From Streptomyces antioxidans (lineage in GTDB: Bacteria; Actinomycetota; Actinomycetes; Streptomycetales; Streptomycetaceae): a DNA stretch of 64,000 nt. Made by a program: the position numbers and the translations under genes. The stretch lies in contig NZ_LAKD02000027.1 in NCBI RefSeq assembly GCF_000968685.2, positions 248,001 through 312,000 on the forward strand, written 5' to 3'. The notes beneath the pieces are model-generated. The model saw only the letters and a program-made list of their open reading frames with translations, had not been told where the DNA came from and made no database searches. How positions within the stretch are numbered: the stretch's first letter is position 1; every line of letters starts with the position of its first letter. Shown piece after piece: positions 25,039 through 33,325 of the stretch.

Positions 25039-26214
25039 GTGTCCGCGCAGCCACTGGAAGGCATCACCGTCGTCGCCCTGGAGCAGGCCGTCGCCGCCCC
25101 GTTCGCCACCCGTCAGCTCGCCGATCTGGGCGCCAGGGTCATCAAGGTGGAGCGGCCGGGGCGGGGGGACTTCGCCCGCGAGTACGACCGCGAGGTCAAG
25201 GGCGCGTCGGCGTATTTCGTCTGGGTCAACCGGGGCAAGGAGAGCGTCGTCCTCGACGTCAAGGACGACGGCGACCGGGCGCTGCTGGAGGCGATGCTCG
25301 CCCGCGCCGATGTCTTCGTACACAATCTGGCGCCCGGCGCCGTGGACCGGCTGGGCCTGGGGGCACGGGCGCTGCGGGCCGCCCACCCCCGCCTGATCAC
25401 CTGCGCGATCTCCGGATACGGGGACAGCGGCCCGTACCGCGAGAAGAAGGCGTACGACCTGCTGGTCCAGTGCGAGGCGGGGCTGCTGTCGATCACCGGC
25501 GGCCCGGAGGCCCCGGCCCGCCCCGGGATCTCGATCGCCGACATCGCGGGCGGGATGTACGCCTACACCGGCATCCTCACCGCGCTGTACGAGCGGGAGC
25601 GCACCGGCGCCGGGACCGATCTGAGCGTGAGCCTGCTCGACGCGCTGGGCGAGTGGATGGGCCACCCCTACTTCGCCCAGGCGTACGGCGGCGCCGGAGT
25701 CGTCCGCAGCGGCGCCCGCCATCCGTCCATCTCGCCGTACGGCGCCTACCGCTGCGGGGACGGCGGTCAGGTGTTCCTGAGCGTGCAGAGCGACCGTGAA
25801 TGGGTGGGCCTGTGTGAGCGGGTGCTCCGCCGCCCCGAGCTGGTCCGCGATCCGCGGTTCGCGGACAATCCGCTGCGCCGCGGCCATGACGAGGAGCTGA
25901 CGGCCGAGCTGGAGGAGTGCTTCGCGGACCACACCGCCGAGGGCCTGATCGCGCTGCTGGACGGGGCCGGTATCGCCAACGCCCGGCTGCGCGACCTCGG
26001 GGAGTTCGCCGCCCACCCGCAGTTCGACGCCCGCGACCGCTGGGGTGAGTTCGGCTCCCCGGTCGGGCTGCTGCGCGGTCTGCTGCCGCCGGTGGAGGTG
26101 GCGGGCCGCAGGGCGCCGATGCGGCCGGTGCCGGAGCTGGGCCAGCACACGGAGGCGGTGCGCGCCGAGTTCTCCGGGCCGGACCCCCGCCCGGAGCGAC
26201 CGGGAACCGCCTGA
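25039..26214 (+). CDS. CaiB/BaiF family CoA transferase
   Basis: The 391-residue class III CoA transferase begins LEGITVVALEQAVAAPFATRQLADLGARVIKVERPGRGDFAR, the standard family start. The predicted catalytic aspartate is D168 in PGISIADIAGG, aligned with Asp169 of formyl-CoA transferase. The family moves CoA between carboxylic acids (oxalate/formate, carnitine, bile acids, succinate/mesaconate). No acyl-CoA enzyme is adjacent, so the acid is unknown. GTG 25039 follows AAGGAG. A hairpin ends the transcript. Confidence 0.93.
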   Translation: MSAQPLEGITVVALEQAVAAPFATRQLADLGARVIKVERPGRGDFAREYDREVKGASAYFVWVNRGKESVVLDVKDDGDRALLEAMLARADVFVHNLAPGAVDRLGLGARALRAAHPRLITCAISGYGDSGPYREKKAYDLLVQCEAGLLSITGGPEAPARPGISIADIAGGMYAYTGILTALYERERTGAGTDLSVSLLDALGEWMGHPYFAQAYGGAGVVRSGARHPSISPYGAYRCGDGGQVFLSVQSDREWVGLCERVLRRPELVRDPRFADNPLRRGHDEELTAELEECFADHTAEGLIALLDGAGIANARLRDLGEFAAHPQFDARDRWGEFGSPVGLLRGLLPPVEVAGRRAPMRPVPELGQHTEAVRAEFSGPDPRPERPGTA

Positions 26215-26216
26215 CG

Positions 26217-26244
26217 GGTGGCCCGGCCACCCGCCCGGGCCACC
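26217..26244. terminator. Hairpin after the CoA transferase gene
   Basis: GGTGGCCCGG (26217-26226) pairs with CCGGGCCACC (26235-26244), loop 8 bases, starting 2 bases after the stop. Confidence 0.7.
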
Positions 26245-26359
26245 TGCGCCAGGGCGCTGACTCCGCAACGCGCACGAGCCCGGGAGGTGGGCTTACGGTG
26301 GAAGGGTCATCGCGCGGATGTCCGCCATAGGCCGATGAGCGGATCGAACGGACGAAGCA

Positions 26360-26689
26360 ATGGCCGAAGCGACCAGGACAGCCCCTCGCACCAGCGCGTC
26401 CTCCCGGGGACAGTCATCGGCGCCGGCCGCGAGGAGACGATCCCGCGGCCCCCGCGCCGCGGCCGAGGACGTGAGCGCGCGCCATTCGGTGACCGTCCAG
26501 TGCGACGGGCGGCGGGTGGAGCTGCCATCGAGGGAACAGCTCTGCTTCCTCGCCGGACTCGGCGTCATCGCCGCCGTCGGGATCATCGACTGGCCGGTGG
26601 CGGCGGCCATAGCGATCGGGCACGCGCTGTCCCACAGCCAGCGCGGCAAGGCGCTGCGCGATTTCGGAGAGGCACTGGAAGAGGCATGA
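26360..26689 (+). CDS. Small membrane-associated protein, unknown function
   Basis: This 109-residue protein has a basic, Ser/Ala/Arg-rich N-terminus (1-38). A short conserved-looking strand pair (SVTVQCDGRRVELPSREQLCFLAG) follows, then a hydrophobic helix at about 66-88 (GVIAAVGIIDWPVAAAIAIGHAL), and the protein ends in a charged amphipathic tail. One membrane-spanning helix with the N-terminus inside is likely. The stop overlaps the start of the DUF427 gene in an ATGA junction, so both are co-translated. I do not recognise a family with known function. Confidence 0.7.
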   Translation: MAEATRTAPRTSASSRGQSSAPAARRRSRGPRAAAEDVSARHSVTVQCDGRRVELPSREQLCFLAGLGVIAAVGIIDWPVAAAIAIGHALSHSQRGKALRDFGEALEEA

Positions 26690-27549
26690 CAGGGCACACC
26701 TCGGACACGCCAACCACAGCGGGCGGATCAGCCACCCCGGACACACCGGACACGCCAGCCGCACGGGACTACCCCGCGATGATCGTTCCGGTCGGGCATG
26801 TGGAGCCCGTACCGCGCCGGATCCGTGGCTTCGTGGCCGGGCGCGCCGTCTTCGACACCGTGCGGGCGCGCTATGTGTGGCTGTGGCCGGGCTATCCGCA
26901 GTACTGCGTGCCCCGCGACGACATCGTTGCGGGGGCGCTCGTCGACGAGGGCCGGAGCCTGGCGCTGAAGGTCGGCGGAGCGCGCCGCCAGACCCTCCAG
27001 CTGGGTTCGCTCACCCGCCCGGGCGCGGCCTGGGAGTGGGGCGAGGACGCGCCCTCCGGCATCGTGGGCCACGTCAGCTTCCGGTGGGAGGCCATCGACG
27101 CCTGGTTCGAGGAGGACGAGCAGGTCTTCGTCCATCCCAGGAGCCCGTACACCCGCGTCGACGCGCTCCGGTCGGGCCGTTCCGTGCGGGTCGAGCTGGA
27201 CGGCACCGTGATCGCCGACGCCCCGAGCTCGGTGATGGTGGTGGAGACGGGGCTCCCGACGCGCTACTACCTGGACCGGGTGTATCTGGACTGGACGCGC
27301 ATGGAGCCCACCGAGACCGTCACCAGCTGTCCGTACAAGGGCATGACGAGCGGTTACTGGTCCGTCCGGACGGACACCGCCACCCACCCGGACCTCGCCT
27401 GGGCCTATGACTTCCCGACCCACCAGATGTCCCCCATCGCGGGTCTGGTCGCCTTCTACAACGAGAAGGTCGACCTCTACCTGGACGGACGGCCACTTCC
27501 CCGGCCCGCCCCGGTGACCAGGGCGAACTGGGAGAAGGACCACCGCTAG
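26686..27549 (+). CDS. Double DUF427 domain protein
   Basis: Starting at ATG 26686, coupled to the preceding gene, the 287-residue protein contains two DUF427-like beta domains. The first (about 48-125) includes VAGRAVFDTVRARYVWLWPGYPQYCVPRDDI. The second (about 160-270) includes VELDGTVIADAPSSVMVVETGLPTRYYLDRVYLDW, TSCPYKGMTSGYWSV and the closing SPIAGLVAFYNEKVDLYLDG. DUF427 proteins are small beta folds without an established reaction; some bind nucleotides or act with oxidoreductases. The Thr/Pro-rich first 30 residues look like a linker. A GC hairpin follows the stop. Confidence 0.88.
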   Translation: MTGHTSDTPTTAGGSATPDTPDTPAARDYPAMIVPVGHVEPVPRRIRGFVAGRAVFDTVRARYVWLWPGYPQYCVPRDDIVAGALVDEGRSLALKVGGARRQTLQLGSLTRPGAAWEWGEDAPSGIVGHVSFRWEAIDAWFEEDEQVFVHPRSPYTRVDALRSGRSVRVELDGTVIADAPSSVMVVETGLPTRYYLDRVYLDWTRMEPTETVTSCPYKGMTSGYWSVRTDTATHPDLAWAYDFPTHQMSPIAGLVAFYNEKVDLYLDGRPLPRPAPVTRANWEKDHR

Positions 27550-27627
27550 GCGACAACGCCTCCCCACCCGGAGGGCCCCGGGCGCCGGTCCAGGACGCCC
27601 AGGACCTACGGGGGGCCCGGGCGCCCC

Positions 27628-27645
27628 CGCGCCCGTTCGGGCGCG
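27628..27645. terminator. Hairpin after the DUF427 gene
   Basis: CGCGCCC-GTTC-GGGCGCG forms a 7-base stem with a tetraloop 79 bases after the stop, inside a longer GC-rich region that could fold further. Confidence 0.5.
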
Positions 27646-27708
27646 GTCCGCGTCTCACGTCGCGAAATTCGCTCGCCGCCTCCTTCTCCACCCCCGAACC
27701 ATGGCCCC

Positions 27709-28335
27709 ATGGTTGACACATCCTTGTTCGCGGCGTTCCTCCTCGCCGCCTTCGTCCTCTGCGTCACCCCCGGTCCGGACATGATGTTCATCGTGGCGAT
27801 GGGCGGCCGGGGCGGCCCCACCGCCGGGGTCATGGCCGCGTTCGGAGTGGCGTGTGCGATGTTCGTGCACGCGGTGGCCGCGGCGATGGGGCTGTCGGCC
27901 CTGTTCGCGGCATTGCCGACGCTCTATCACATACTGCGCTGGGCGGGAGTGTCATATCTGCTGTACCTGGCCGTCAAGGCGTTCCGTGACCGCTCGCTGC
28001 CGGACGAGGAGAGCGGACACATCGGCCCGGGGCACCGGCGTGCGTTCTGGCAGGGCGCCCTCATCAACCTGCTCAACCCCAAGGTGATCCTGTTCAACAT
28101 CGCCTTCCTGCCGCAGTTCGTGAACCCCCGACTCGGCCATGTGCCGGGCCAGTTCCTGCTCCTGGGGGTCACCTTCGTGGTCATGGGCTTCTGCGTCGAC
28201 GGGTCCATCGGCCTGCTCTCGGGGAAGCTGGCCGGGCTGCTGAGCCGCAGCCGCCGGGTGGCGCGGGGGCTCAACGTCTTCAGCGGCACGGTGTTCACGG
28301 GGCTGGCCGTACGGCTCGCCGCCGCACCGAAGTAG
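27709..28335 (+). CDS. LysE/RhtB family amino acid exporter
   Basis: The 208-residue protein has the family's six-helix layout. The first helix AAFLLAAFVLCVTPGPDMMFIVAMGGRGG contains the conserved TPGPD motif, the middle has WAGVSYLLYLAVKAFRD, and FWQGALINLLNPKVILFNIAFLPQF is the second family signature. RhtB-type proteins export amino acids or homoserine lactone-like molecules using the proton gradient. It appears to be a single-gene transcript. The substrate is unknown. Confidence 0.93.
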   Translation: MVDTSLFAAFLLAAFVLCVTPGPDMMFIVAMGGRGGPTAGVMAAFGVACAMFVHAVAAAMGLSALFAALPTLYHILRWAGVSYLLYLAVKAFRDRSLPDEESGHIGPGHRRAFWQGALINLLNPKVILFNIAFLPQFVNPRLGHVPGQFLLLGVTFVVMGFCVDGSIGLLSGKLAGLLSRSRRVARGLNVFSGTVFTGLAVRLAAAPK

Positions 28336-28454
28336 GCGGGCCGGGCGATCACGGCCTCTTGTTCGGAGTGGCCGAACCCGACGAAGGTGTTGGGTGACGC
28401 GAACACGCCTTGCTCAACCGCCGCAAGACCACTCCTTGGAGAGGAACCACGGCC

Positions 28455-29558
28455 ATGGCCAAACGGACCCATCGCATCGGCATCCTGGGCAGCGGCAACA
28501 TCTTCGGCCGGTATGTCACCGGTCTCGCCCGCTACCCCGAGCTGGAGATCGTGCGGGTGGGCGACATCGATGTGGCACGGGCGAAGCGGGCGGCCACCGA
28601 CCACGCCATCCCGGCCTGGGGTGACGACCGCGAGCTGTACGCCGACGGCTCGGTGGACATCGTGGTCAACCTGACGCCACCGGTCCACCACGCCCGTACC
28701 ACCGTCACGGCCCTGGAGGCGGGCAAACACGTCTACGTCGAGAAGCCGTTGGCCACCACGGTGACGGACGGCGAGGCGGTCCTCGCGGCGGCCTCCCGCA
28801 CCGGGCGCGTCCTCGGATCGGCACCGGACACCTTCCTCGGCAGCGCCGCCCAGACGGCCCGCAAGGCGATCGACTCGGGCCTGATCGGGACGCCCATCGG
28901 CGCCTCCGCCTTCATCGGGCACAGCAGGGCCGAGCGGTGGCACCCGAACCCGGCCTTCCTGTTCCAGCCGGGCGGCGGCCCCGTGATGGACATGGGCCCG
29001 TACTACCTGGCCGCCCTGGTCAACTGTCTCGGCCCGGTCTCCACCATCTCGGCGGCGGCCCGCATAGGCGTTGCCGAGCGCACGGTCACCGCGCCCGAAC
29101 GGACCGTGGACACCATCGAGGTCACCGTCCCCACCCACACCGGGGCCGTGCTCACCTTCGCCTCCGGGGTCATCGCCACCACCCAGATGAGTTTCGACGT
29201 CTGGGACAGCGACCTGCCGTACCTCGAGATCTACGGCAGCCAGGGCACCCTGTCACTGGCCAACCCGAACCACTTCGACGGCGATGTGCGGGTCCGGCGG
29301 CACGGGGACGGCGACTGGACGGTTCTGGACCCGGCCCTCGAGCTCTTCGGCGCCGTCGGCACCCGCGAGCAGGCCCGCCGCGGGCTCGGCGTCCGCGACC
29401 TCGCGAACGCCGTCGAGGACGGCCCGCATCGCGCCAACGCCGCCTTCGCCTTTCACGTACTCGAAGCGCTCTGCGCGGTGGAGAGCTCGGCCCAGCAGGG
29501 CCGGTCAGTGACGCTGACCAGTTCGTGTGAGCGCCCCCAGGCGCTGTTCACCGTCTGA
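28455..29558 (+). CDS. Gfo/Idh/MocA family oxidoreductase
   Basis: I start at ATG 28455 (GGAGAGG upstream); the 15 codons before it in the open frame are unlikely to be used. The 367-residue protein shows GILGSGNIFGRYVTG (Rossmann turn), the EKP motif at 96-98 in VYVEKPLATTVTD, and VMDMGPYYLAALVNCLGPVSTISA around the active site. These enzymes oxidise sugars, inositols or amino sugars with NAD(P). There is no transporter or kinase nearby. It converges on the GAPDH gene across a strong terminator. Confidence 0.93.
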   Translation: MAKRTHRIGILGSGNIFGRYVTGLARYPELEIVRVGDIDVARAKRAATDHAIPAWGDDRELYADGSVDIVVNLTPPVHHARTTVTALEAGKHVYVEKPLATTVTDGEAVLAAASRTGRVLGSAPDTFLGSAAQTARKAIDSGLIGTPIGASAFIGHSRAERWHPNPAFLFQPGGGPVMDMGPYYLAALVNCLGPVSTISAAARIGVAERTVTAPERTVDTIEVTVPTHTGAVLTFASGVIATTQMSFDVWDSDLPYLEIYGSQGTLSLANPNHFDGDVRVRRHGDGDWTVLDPALELFGAVGTREQARRGLGVRDLANAVEDGPHRANAAFAFHVLEALCAVESSAQQGRSVTLTSSCERPQALFTV

Positions 29559-29561
29559 ACG

Positions 29562-29617
29562 CGCCACGGGCCGGACCCCCGCCGGGTAACGCGGGCGCGG
29601 GGTCCGGCCCGCTGGCG
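29562..29617. terminator. Strong bidirectional hairpin between oxidoreductase and GAPDH genes
   Basis: CGGGCCGGACCCC (29567-29579) pairs with GGGGTCCGGCCCG (29599-29611). Beyond a one-base bulge the stem continues with CGCCA (29562-29566) and TGGCG (29613-29617). It lies exactly between the two convergent stop codons. Confidence 0.85.
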
Positions 29618-29626
29618 TGACGAGCG

Positions 29627-31081
29627 TCAGGCCACCGGGGCCGGGTAGGTCGGGTACTCCACTCCGGAGACGTACTGGACGACGCGGATGACCTGGCAGG
29701 AGTAGCCGAACTCGTTGTCGTACCAGAGGTAGAGGATCGCGTTGTCGCCCTCGACCTTGGTGGCGCCCGCGTCGACGGTCGAGGCGTGGCGCGAGCCGAT
29801 GAAGTCGTTGGAGACCGCGTCGGGGGCGCTGATGAAGTCGATCTGGCGCTTGAGCGGCGAGGTCAGGGACACGTCGCGCAGATGGTCCAGGACCTCCTCG
29901 CGGGTGGTCTCGCGCGCGAGCTGCAGATTGAGGATCGCGATCGAGACATCCGGCACCGGGACGCGGATCGAGCTACCGGTGATCTTCGCCTTGAGGTCGG
30001 GAAGGGCCTTCGCCACGGCGGAGGCGGCACCGGTCTCGGTGATGACCATGTTGAGCGGCGCGGAGCGGCCACGGCGGTCGGACGTGTGGTAGTTGTCCAG
30101 CAGGTTCTGGTCGTTGGTGAACGAGTGGACGGTCTCCACGTGGCCGCGCAGCACGCCGTACTCGTCCGCCATCGCCTTCAGCGGCGGAACGATCGCGTTG
30201 GTGGTGCACGAGGCGCAGGAGAGGATCCGCTCGTCCGGCTTGACCGTGTCGTGGTTGACGCCGTGGACGACATTGGGGACATCGCCCTTGCCCGGCGCGG
30301 TCAGCACCACCTTGTCGATCCCGGGGCGCAGATGCTGGGACAGCCCTTCGCGGTCGCGCCACTTGCCGGTGTTGTCGATGAGGATGGCGTCCTTGATGCC
30401 GTACGCCGTGTAGTCCACCGACGTCGGGTCGTCCGCGTAGATCACCTTGATCTCATTGCCATTGGCGATGATCTTGCTGTTCGCCTCGTCCACGGTGATG
30501 GTGCCCTGGAACTGGCCGTGGATGGAGTCGCGGCGCAGCAGCGAGGCCCGCTTGACGATGTCCTCACCGGCCCGCCCGCCGCCCCCGCGGACGACGATGG
30601 CGCGCAGCCGCAGCCCGTTGCCCGACCCGGCCTTCTCGATGAGCAGACGGGCGACCAGCCGCCCGATCCGTCCGAACCCGTAGAGGACGACATCGCGTCC
30701 CTCACGGCACTCGATCTTGTTGGCCCCGGTGGCCCCGGCGACGGCCTCGGCGGTGAACTCCGCCACGGAGAGCCCGCGGTCATCGGCCCGGTGGGTCTCG
30801 GCGAGCCTGCCGATGTCGATCTGGGAGGGGCCGAGGTCCAGCGCGGTGAGCGCCCGCAGGAACGGCAGGGTGTCGGTGACCGAGAGCTCGGCACCGGCGA
30901 TCTGCCGGGCGAACCGGTGGGTCTTGAGGATGCTGACGACCGACTTGTTCACCAAGGAGCGGCTGTGCAGCAGGACCGTGACGTCCCGCTCCCGGTGCAG
31001 CTTCCCGATGAGGGGGATCATCGACTCCGCGATCTCCTCGCGGTGCTTCCAGTTGGTGAACGAGTCCTCGTTGAGAGTCAC
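29627..31081 (-). CDS. gap: Glyceraldehyde-3-phosphate dehydrogenase, long form with N-terminal extension
   Basis: The 484-residue protein carries a GAPDH core from about residue 128, beginning VVLYGFGRIGR (NAD-binding). The catalytic C292 lies in SCASCTTNA, and WYDNEFGYSCQVIRVV is near the C-terminus. About 125 extra residues precede the core, matching the ~480-residue second GAPDH of Streptomyces rather than the ~335-residue glycolytic enzyme. It catalyses oxidation of glyceraldehyde 3-phosphate, possibly in the gluconeogenic or NADP-linked direction. The role of the extension is not known to me. GTG 31081 is the start, with a weak ribosome-binding site. Confidence 0.95.
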   Translation of the reverse strand: MTLNEDSFTNWKHREEIAESMIPLIGKLHRERDVTVLLHSRSLVNKSVVSILKTHRFARQIAGAELSVTDTLPFLRALTALDLGPSQIDIGRLAETHRADDRGLSVAEFTAEAVAGATGANKIECREGRDVVLYGFGRIGRLVARLLIEKAGSGNGLRLRAIVVRGGGGRAGEDIVKRASLLRRDSIHGQFQGTITVDEANSKIIANGNEIKVIYADDPTSVDYTAYGIKDAILIDNTGKWRDREGLSQHLRPGIDKVVLTAPGKGDVPNVVHGVNHDTVKPDERILSCASCTTNAIVPPLKAMADEYGVLRGHVETVHSFTNDQNLLDNYHTSDRRGRSAPLNMVITETGAASAVAKALPDLKAKITGSSIRVPVPDVSIAILNLQLARETTREEVLDHLRDVSLTSPLKRQIDFISAPDAVSNDFIGSRHASTVDAGATKVEGDNAILYLWYDNEFGYSCQVIRVVQYVSGVEYPTYPAPVA

Positions 31082-31450
31082 AAGTTTATCTTTCGAGCTA
31101 GGTGTCGCTCATATGCTAACCCCCAGGTCATGGGGGGCGCCGACACCCCCGCCCAGCACCCATGCGCCAAGAGCCCCACGGAGGACAGAGGAGGCCGTGG
31201 AGCCGGGCCCCCTTTCGTATACCGTCCGTCATTTCGCCGATGAATGACGACACCGATATCGGCCGTAAAACGGCGATTTAGCAGGCGTCGTTTTTCAGAC
31301 AGCCCTCATGGCGAAACTTACCGTTAACAGGAATTTACCAGTGAGAAATACCACTGCCCCAGCGATCAGCTCCCCGTAGCGGTTCCCCTCCGGAGAGGTA
31401 GATGGTTCTCACAGGCAACCATCTCCCGCTGAGTGAAAGGGATGATCACT
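31082..31450. other. 369-base divergent intergenic region between GAPDH and asparagine synthetase genes
   Basis: The region is markedly less GC-rich than its neighbours, especially 31080-31110 and 31225-31365, as expected for two divergent promoters. It also contains a perfect 8-base inverted repeat directly before the asparagine synthetase ribosome-binding site, listed separately. I see no small gene. Exact -35/-10 boxes could not be assigned with confidence. Confidence 0.7.
31400..31424 (+). promoter_or_regulatory. Leader hairpin or operator before the asparagine synthetase gene
   Basis: AGATGGTT (31400-31407) and AACCATCT (31417-31424) form a perfect inverted repeat around a 9-base loop. 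It ends 11 bases before the AAGGGA ribosome-binding site. It could be an RNA hairpin controlling ribosome access or a protein operator. Confidence 0.5.
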
Positions 31451-33283
31451 GTGTGCGGCATCACCGGCTGGGTCTCCTACCGTCGCGATCTGACCTCCCA
31501 CCGCCAGGTCCTCGACACCATGACGGAGACGATGGCCTGCCGGGGCCCGGACGCGGCCGGAGCGTGGGTGACCGGCAGGGCGGCGCTAGGGCACCGGAGG
31601 CTGGCCGTCATCGACCTGCCCGGCGGCGCGCAGCCCATGGCCGTCGACACGGCCGACGGGCCCGTGAGCATGGTCTACTCCGGTGAGGCGTACAACTTCA
31701 CCGAGCTACGGGACGAACTGCGCCGCAGGGGCCACGGCTTCACCACCGACTCCGACACCGAGGTCGTCCTGCGCGGCTATGTCGAGTGGGGCGAATCCCT
31801 CACCGAGAAATTGAACGGCATGTACGCCTTCGCCATCTGGGACTCCCGCACCGAGAAGCTGGTGATGATCCGGGACCGCATGGGCATCAAGCCGTTCTAC
31901 TACTACGAGACCGACGACGGCGTGCTCTTCGGATCCGAGCCCAAGGCCATCCTCGCCAATCCGCTCGCCGCCTCCGAGGTCGGTCTGGACGGGCTGCGGG
32001 AGATCTTCTCCTTCGCCAAGACACCGGGCCAGGCGATCTGGAAGGGCATGCAGGAGCTGCGCCCCGGCCACCTCGCCGTCGTGGACCGCAATGGACTTCG
32101 CGAGCGGGCGTACTGGCGCCTGGAGGTCTCCGAGCACACCGATGACCAGGAGGCGACCGTCGCGCATGTGCGGGAGCTCCTGGAGGACATCATCGCCCGT
32201 CAGCTCGTCGCCGATGTGCCCCGCTGCACCTTGCTCTCCGGGGGGCTGGACTCCTCGGCCATGACCTCGCTCGCCGCCCGCAAGCTCGGCGAACACGGCG
32301 AGACCGTCCGCAGCTTCGCCGTGGACTTCCCCGGGCAGGCCGAGAACTTCCGCGCGGTCGACGTGGCGCCCAGCGTCGACACGCCGTATGTGCACGCCGT
32401 GGCCGAGCATGTGAAGTGCGACCACAGGGACATCGTGCTCGACGGCTCCGCCCTGTCCGACCCGGCCGTCCGGCAGGCGGCCATCGCGGCGCGGGATCTG
32501 CCGGTCGGGCTCGGCGACCGGGACAACTCGCTCTACCTGCTGTTCAAGGCCGTTCGCGAACAGTCGACCGTGGCCCTGTCGGGCGAGTCGGCCGATGAGG
32601 TCTTCGGTGGCTATCCGTGGTTCCACGACGAGCGGCGCGAGGCCGACACCTTCCCGTGGCTCGCCGGAGGGCTGACGCTCGGCGACACCAAGAGCCTGCT
32701 GTCCCAAGACCTCACCGCAAAGCTCGACCTGGACAGCTATCTGCGCGACCACTACCTCAGCGCCCTGGACGAAGTCCCGCTCAAGGACGGGGAGACCGGC
32801 CTGGAGAAGCGCATGCGACAGGTCTGCTATCTGCACCTCACCCGCATGGTCAACACCCTGCTCGACCGCAAGGACCGGATGAGCATGGCCGTCGGCCTGG
32901 AGGTCAGGGTGCCGTTCTGCGACCACCGCCTGGTCTCCTACGTCTTCAACACCCCCTGGTCGCTGAAGACGTTCGACGGTCGGGAGAAGAGCATCCTGCG
33001 CGAGGCCACCCGCGATGTGCTGCCCGAGTCCGTGGCCAACCGCAAGAAGAGCGGATACCCCGGCAGCTTCGACCCCGCCTATCTCGCCGCCATCAGGCGG
33101 CAGGCGGGCGACCTCCTCACCTCCGGACACCCGGCCCTCGAGCTGTGCCGCGCCGAGACGCTGAGGGAGGCGCTCGACGCACCGGCGGAGGCCATCACCA
33201 CTCAGCAGCGCGCCACCGTCGAACGCGCCCTCGACCTGGCGACGTGGTTCGACCTGCGCAAGCCCATCATCACGATCGACTGA
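31451..33283 (+). CDS. asnB: Asparagine synthetase (glutamine-hydrolysing)
   Basis: I place the start at GTG 31451 because it makes Cys the second residue (MCGITGWVSY), the N-terminal nucleophile needed for glutamine hydrolysis. The longer frame would bury it. The 610-residue protein has the class II glutaminase domain (2-~200, with RGPDAAG and GHRRLAVIDLPGGAQPM) and an ATP-pyrophosphatase synthetase domain with SGGLDSS at 263-269, then SGESADEVFGGYPW and DRKDRMSMAVGLEVRVPF. It converts aspartate, glutamine and ATP to asparagine. It is a single-gene unit behind a leader hairpin. Confidence 0.96.
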   Translation: MCGITGWVSYRRDLTSHRQVLDTMTETMACRGPDAAGAWVTGRAALGHRRLAVIDLPGGAQPMAVDTADGPVSMVYSGEAYNFTELRDELRRRGHGFTTDSDTEVVLRGYVEWGESLTEKLNGMYAFAIWDSRTEKLVMIRDRMGIKPFYYYETDDGVLFGSEPKAILANPLAASEVGLDGLREIFSFAKTPGQAIWKGMQELRPGHLAVVDRNGLRERAYWRLEVSEHTDDQEATVAHVRELLEDIIARQLVADVPRCTLLSGGLDSSAMTSLAARKLGEHGETVRSFAVDFPGQAENFRAVDVAPSVDTPYVHAVAEHVKCDHRDIVLDGSALSDPAVRQAAIAARDLPVGLGDRDNSLYLLFKAVREQSTVALSGESADEVFGGYPWFHDERREADTFPWLAGGLTLGDTKSLLSQDLTAKLDLDSYLRDHYLSALDEVPLKDGETGLEKRMRQVCYLHLTRMVNTLLDRKDRMSMAVGLEVRVPFCDHRLVSYVFNTPWSLKTFDGREKSILREATRDVLPESVANRKKSGYPGSFDPAYLAAIRRQAGDLLTSGHPALELCRAETLREALDAPAEAITTQQRATVERALDLATWFDLRKPIITID

Positions 33284-33325
33284 CACCCGCGTTACGGCCG
33301 CGGTACGCATCACGCGATTCACACC

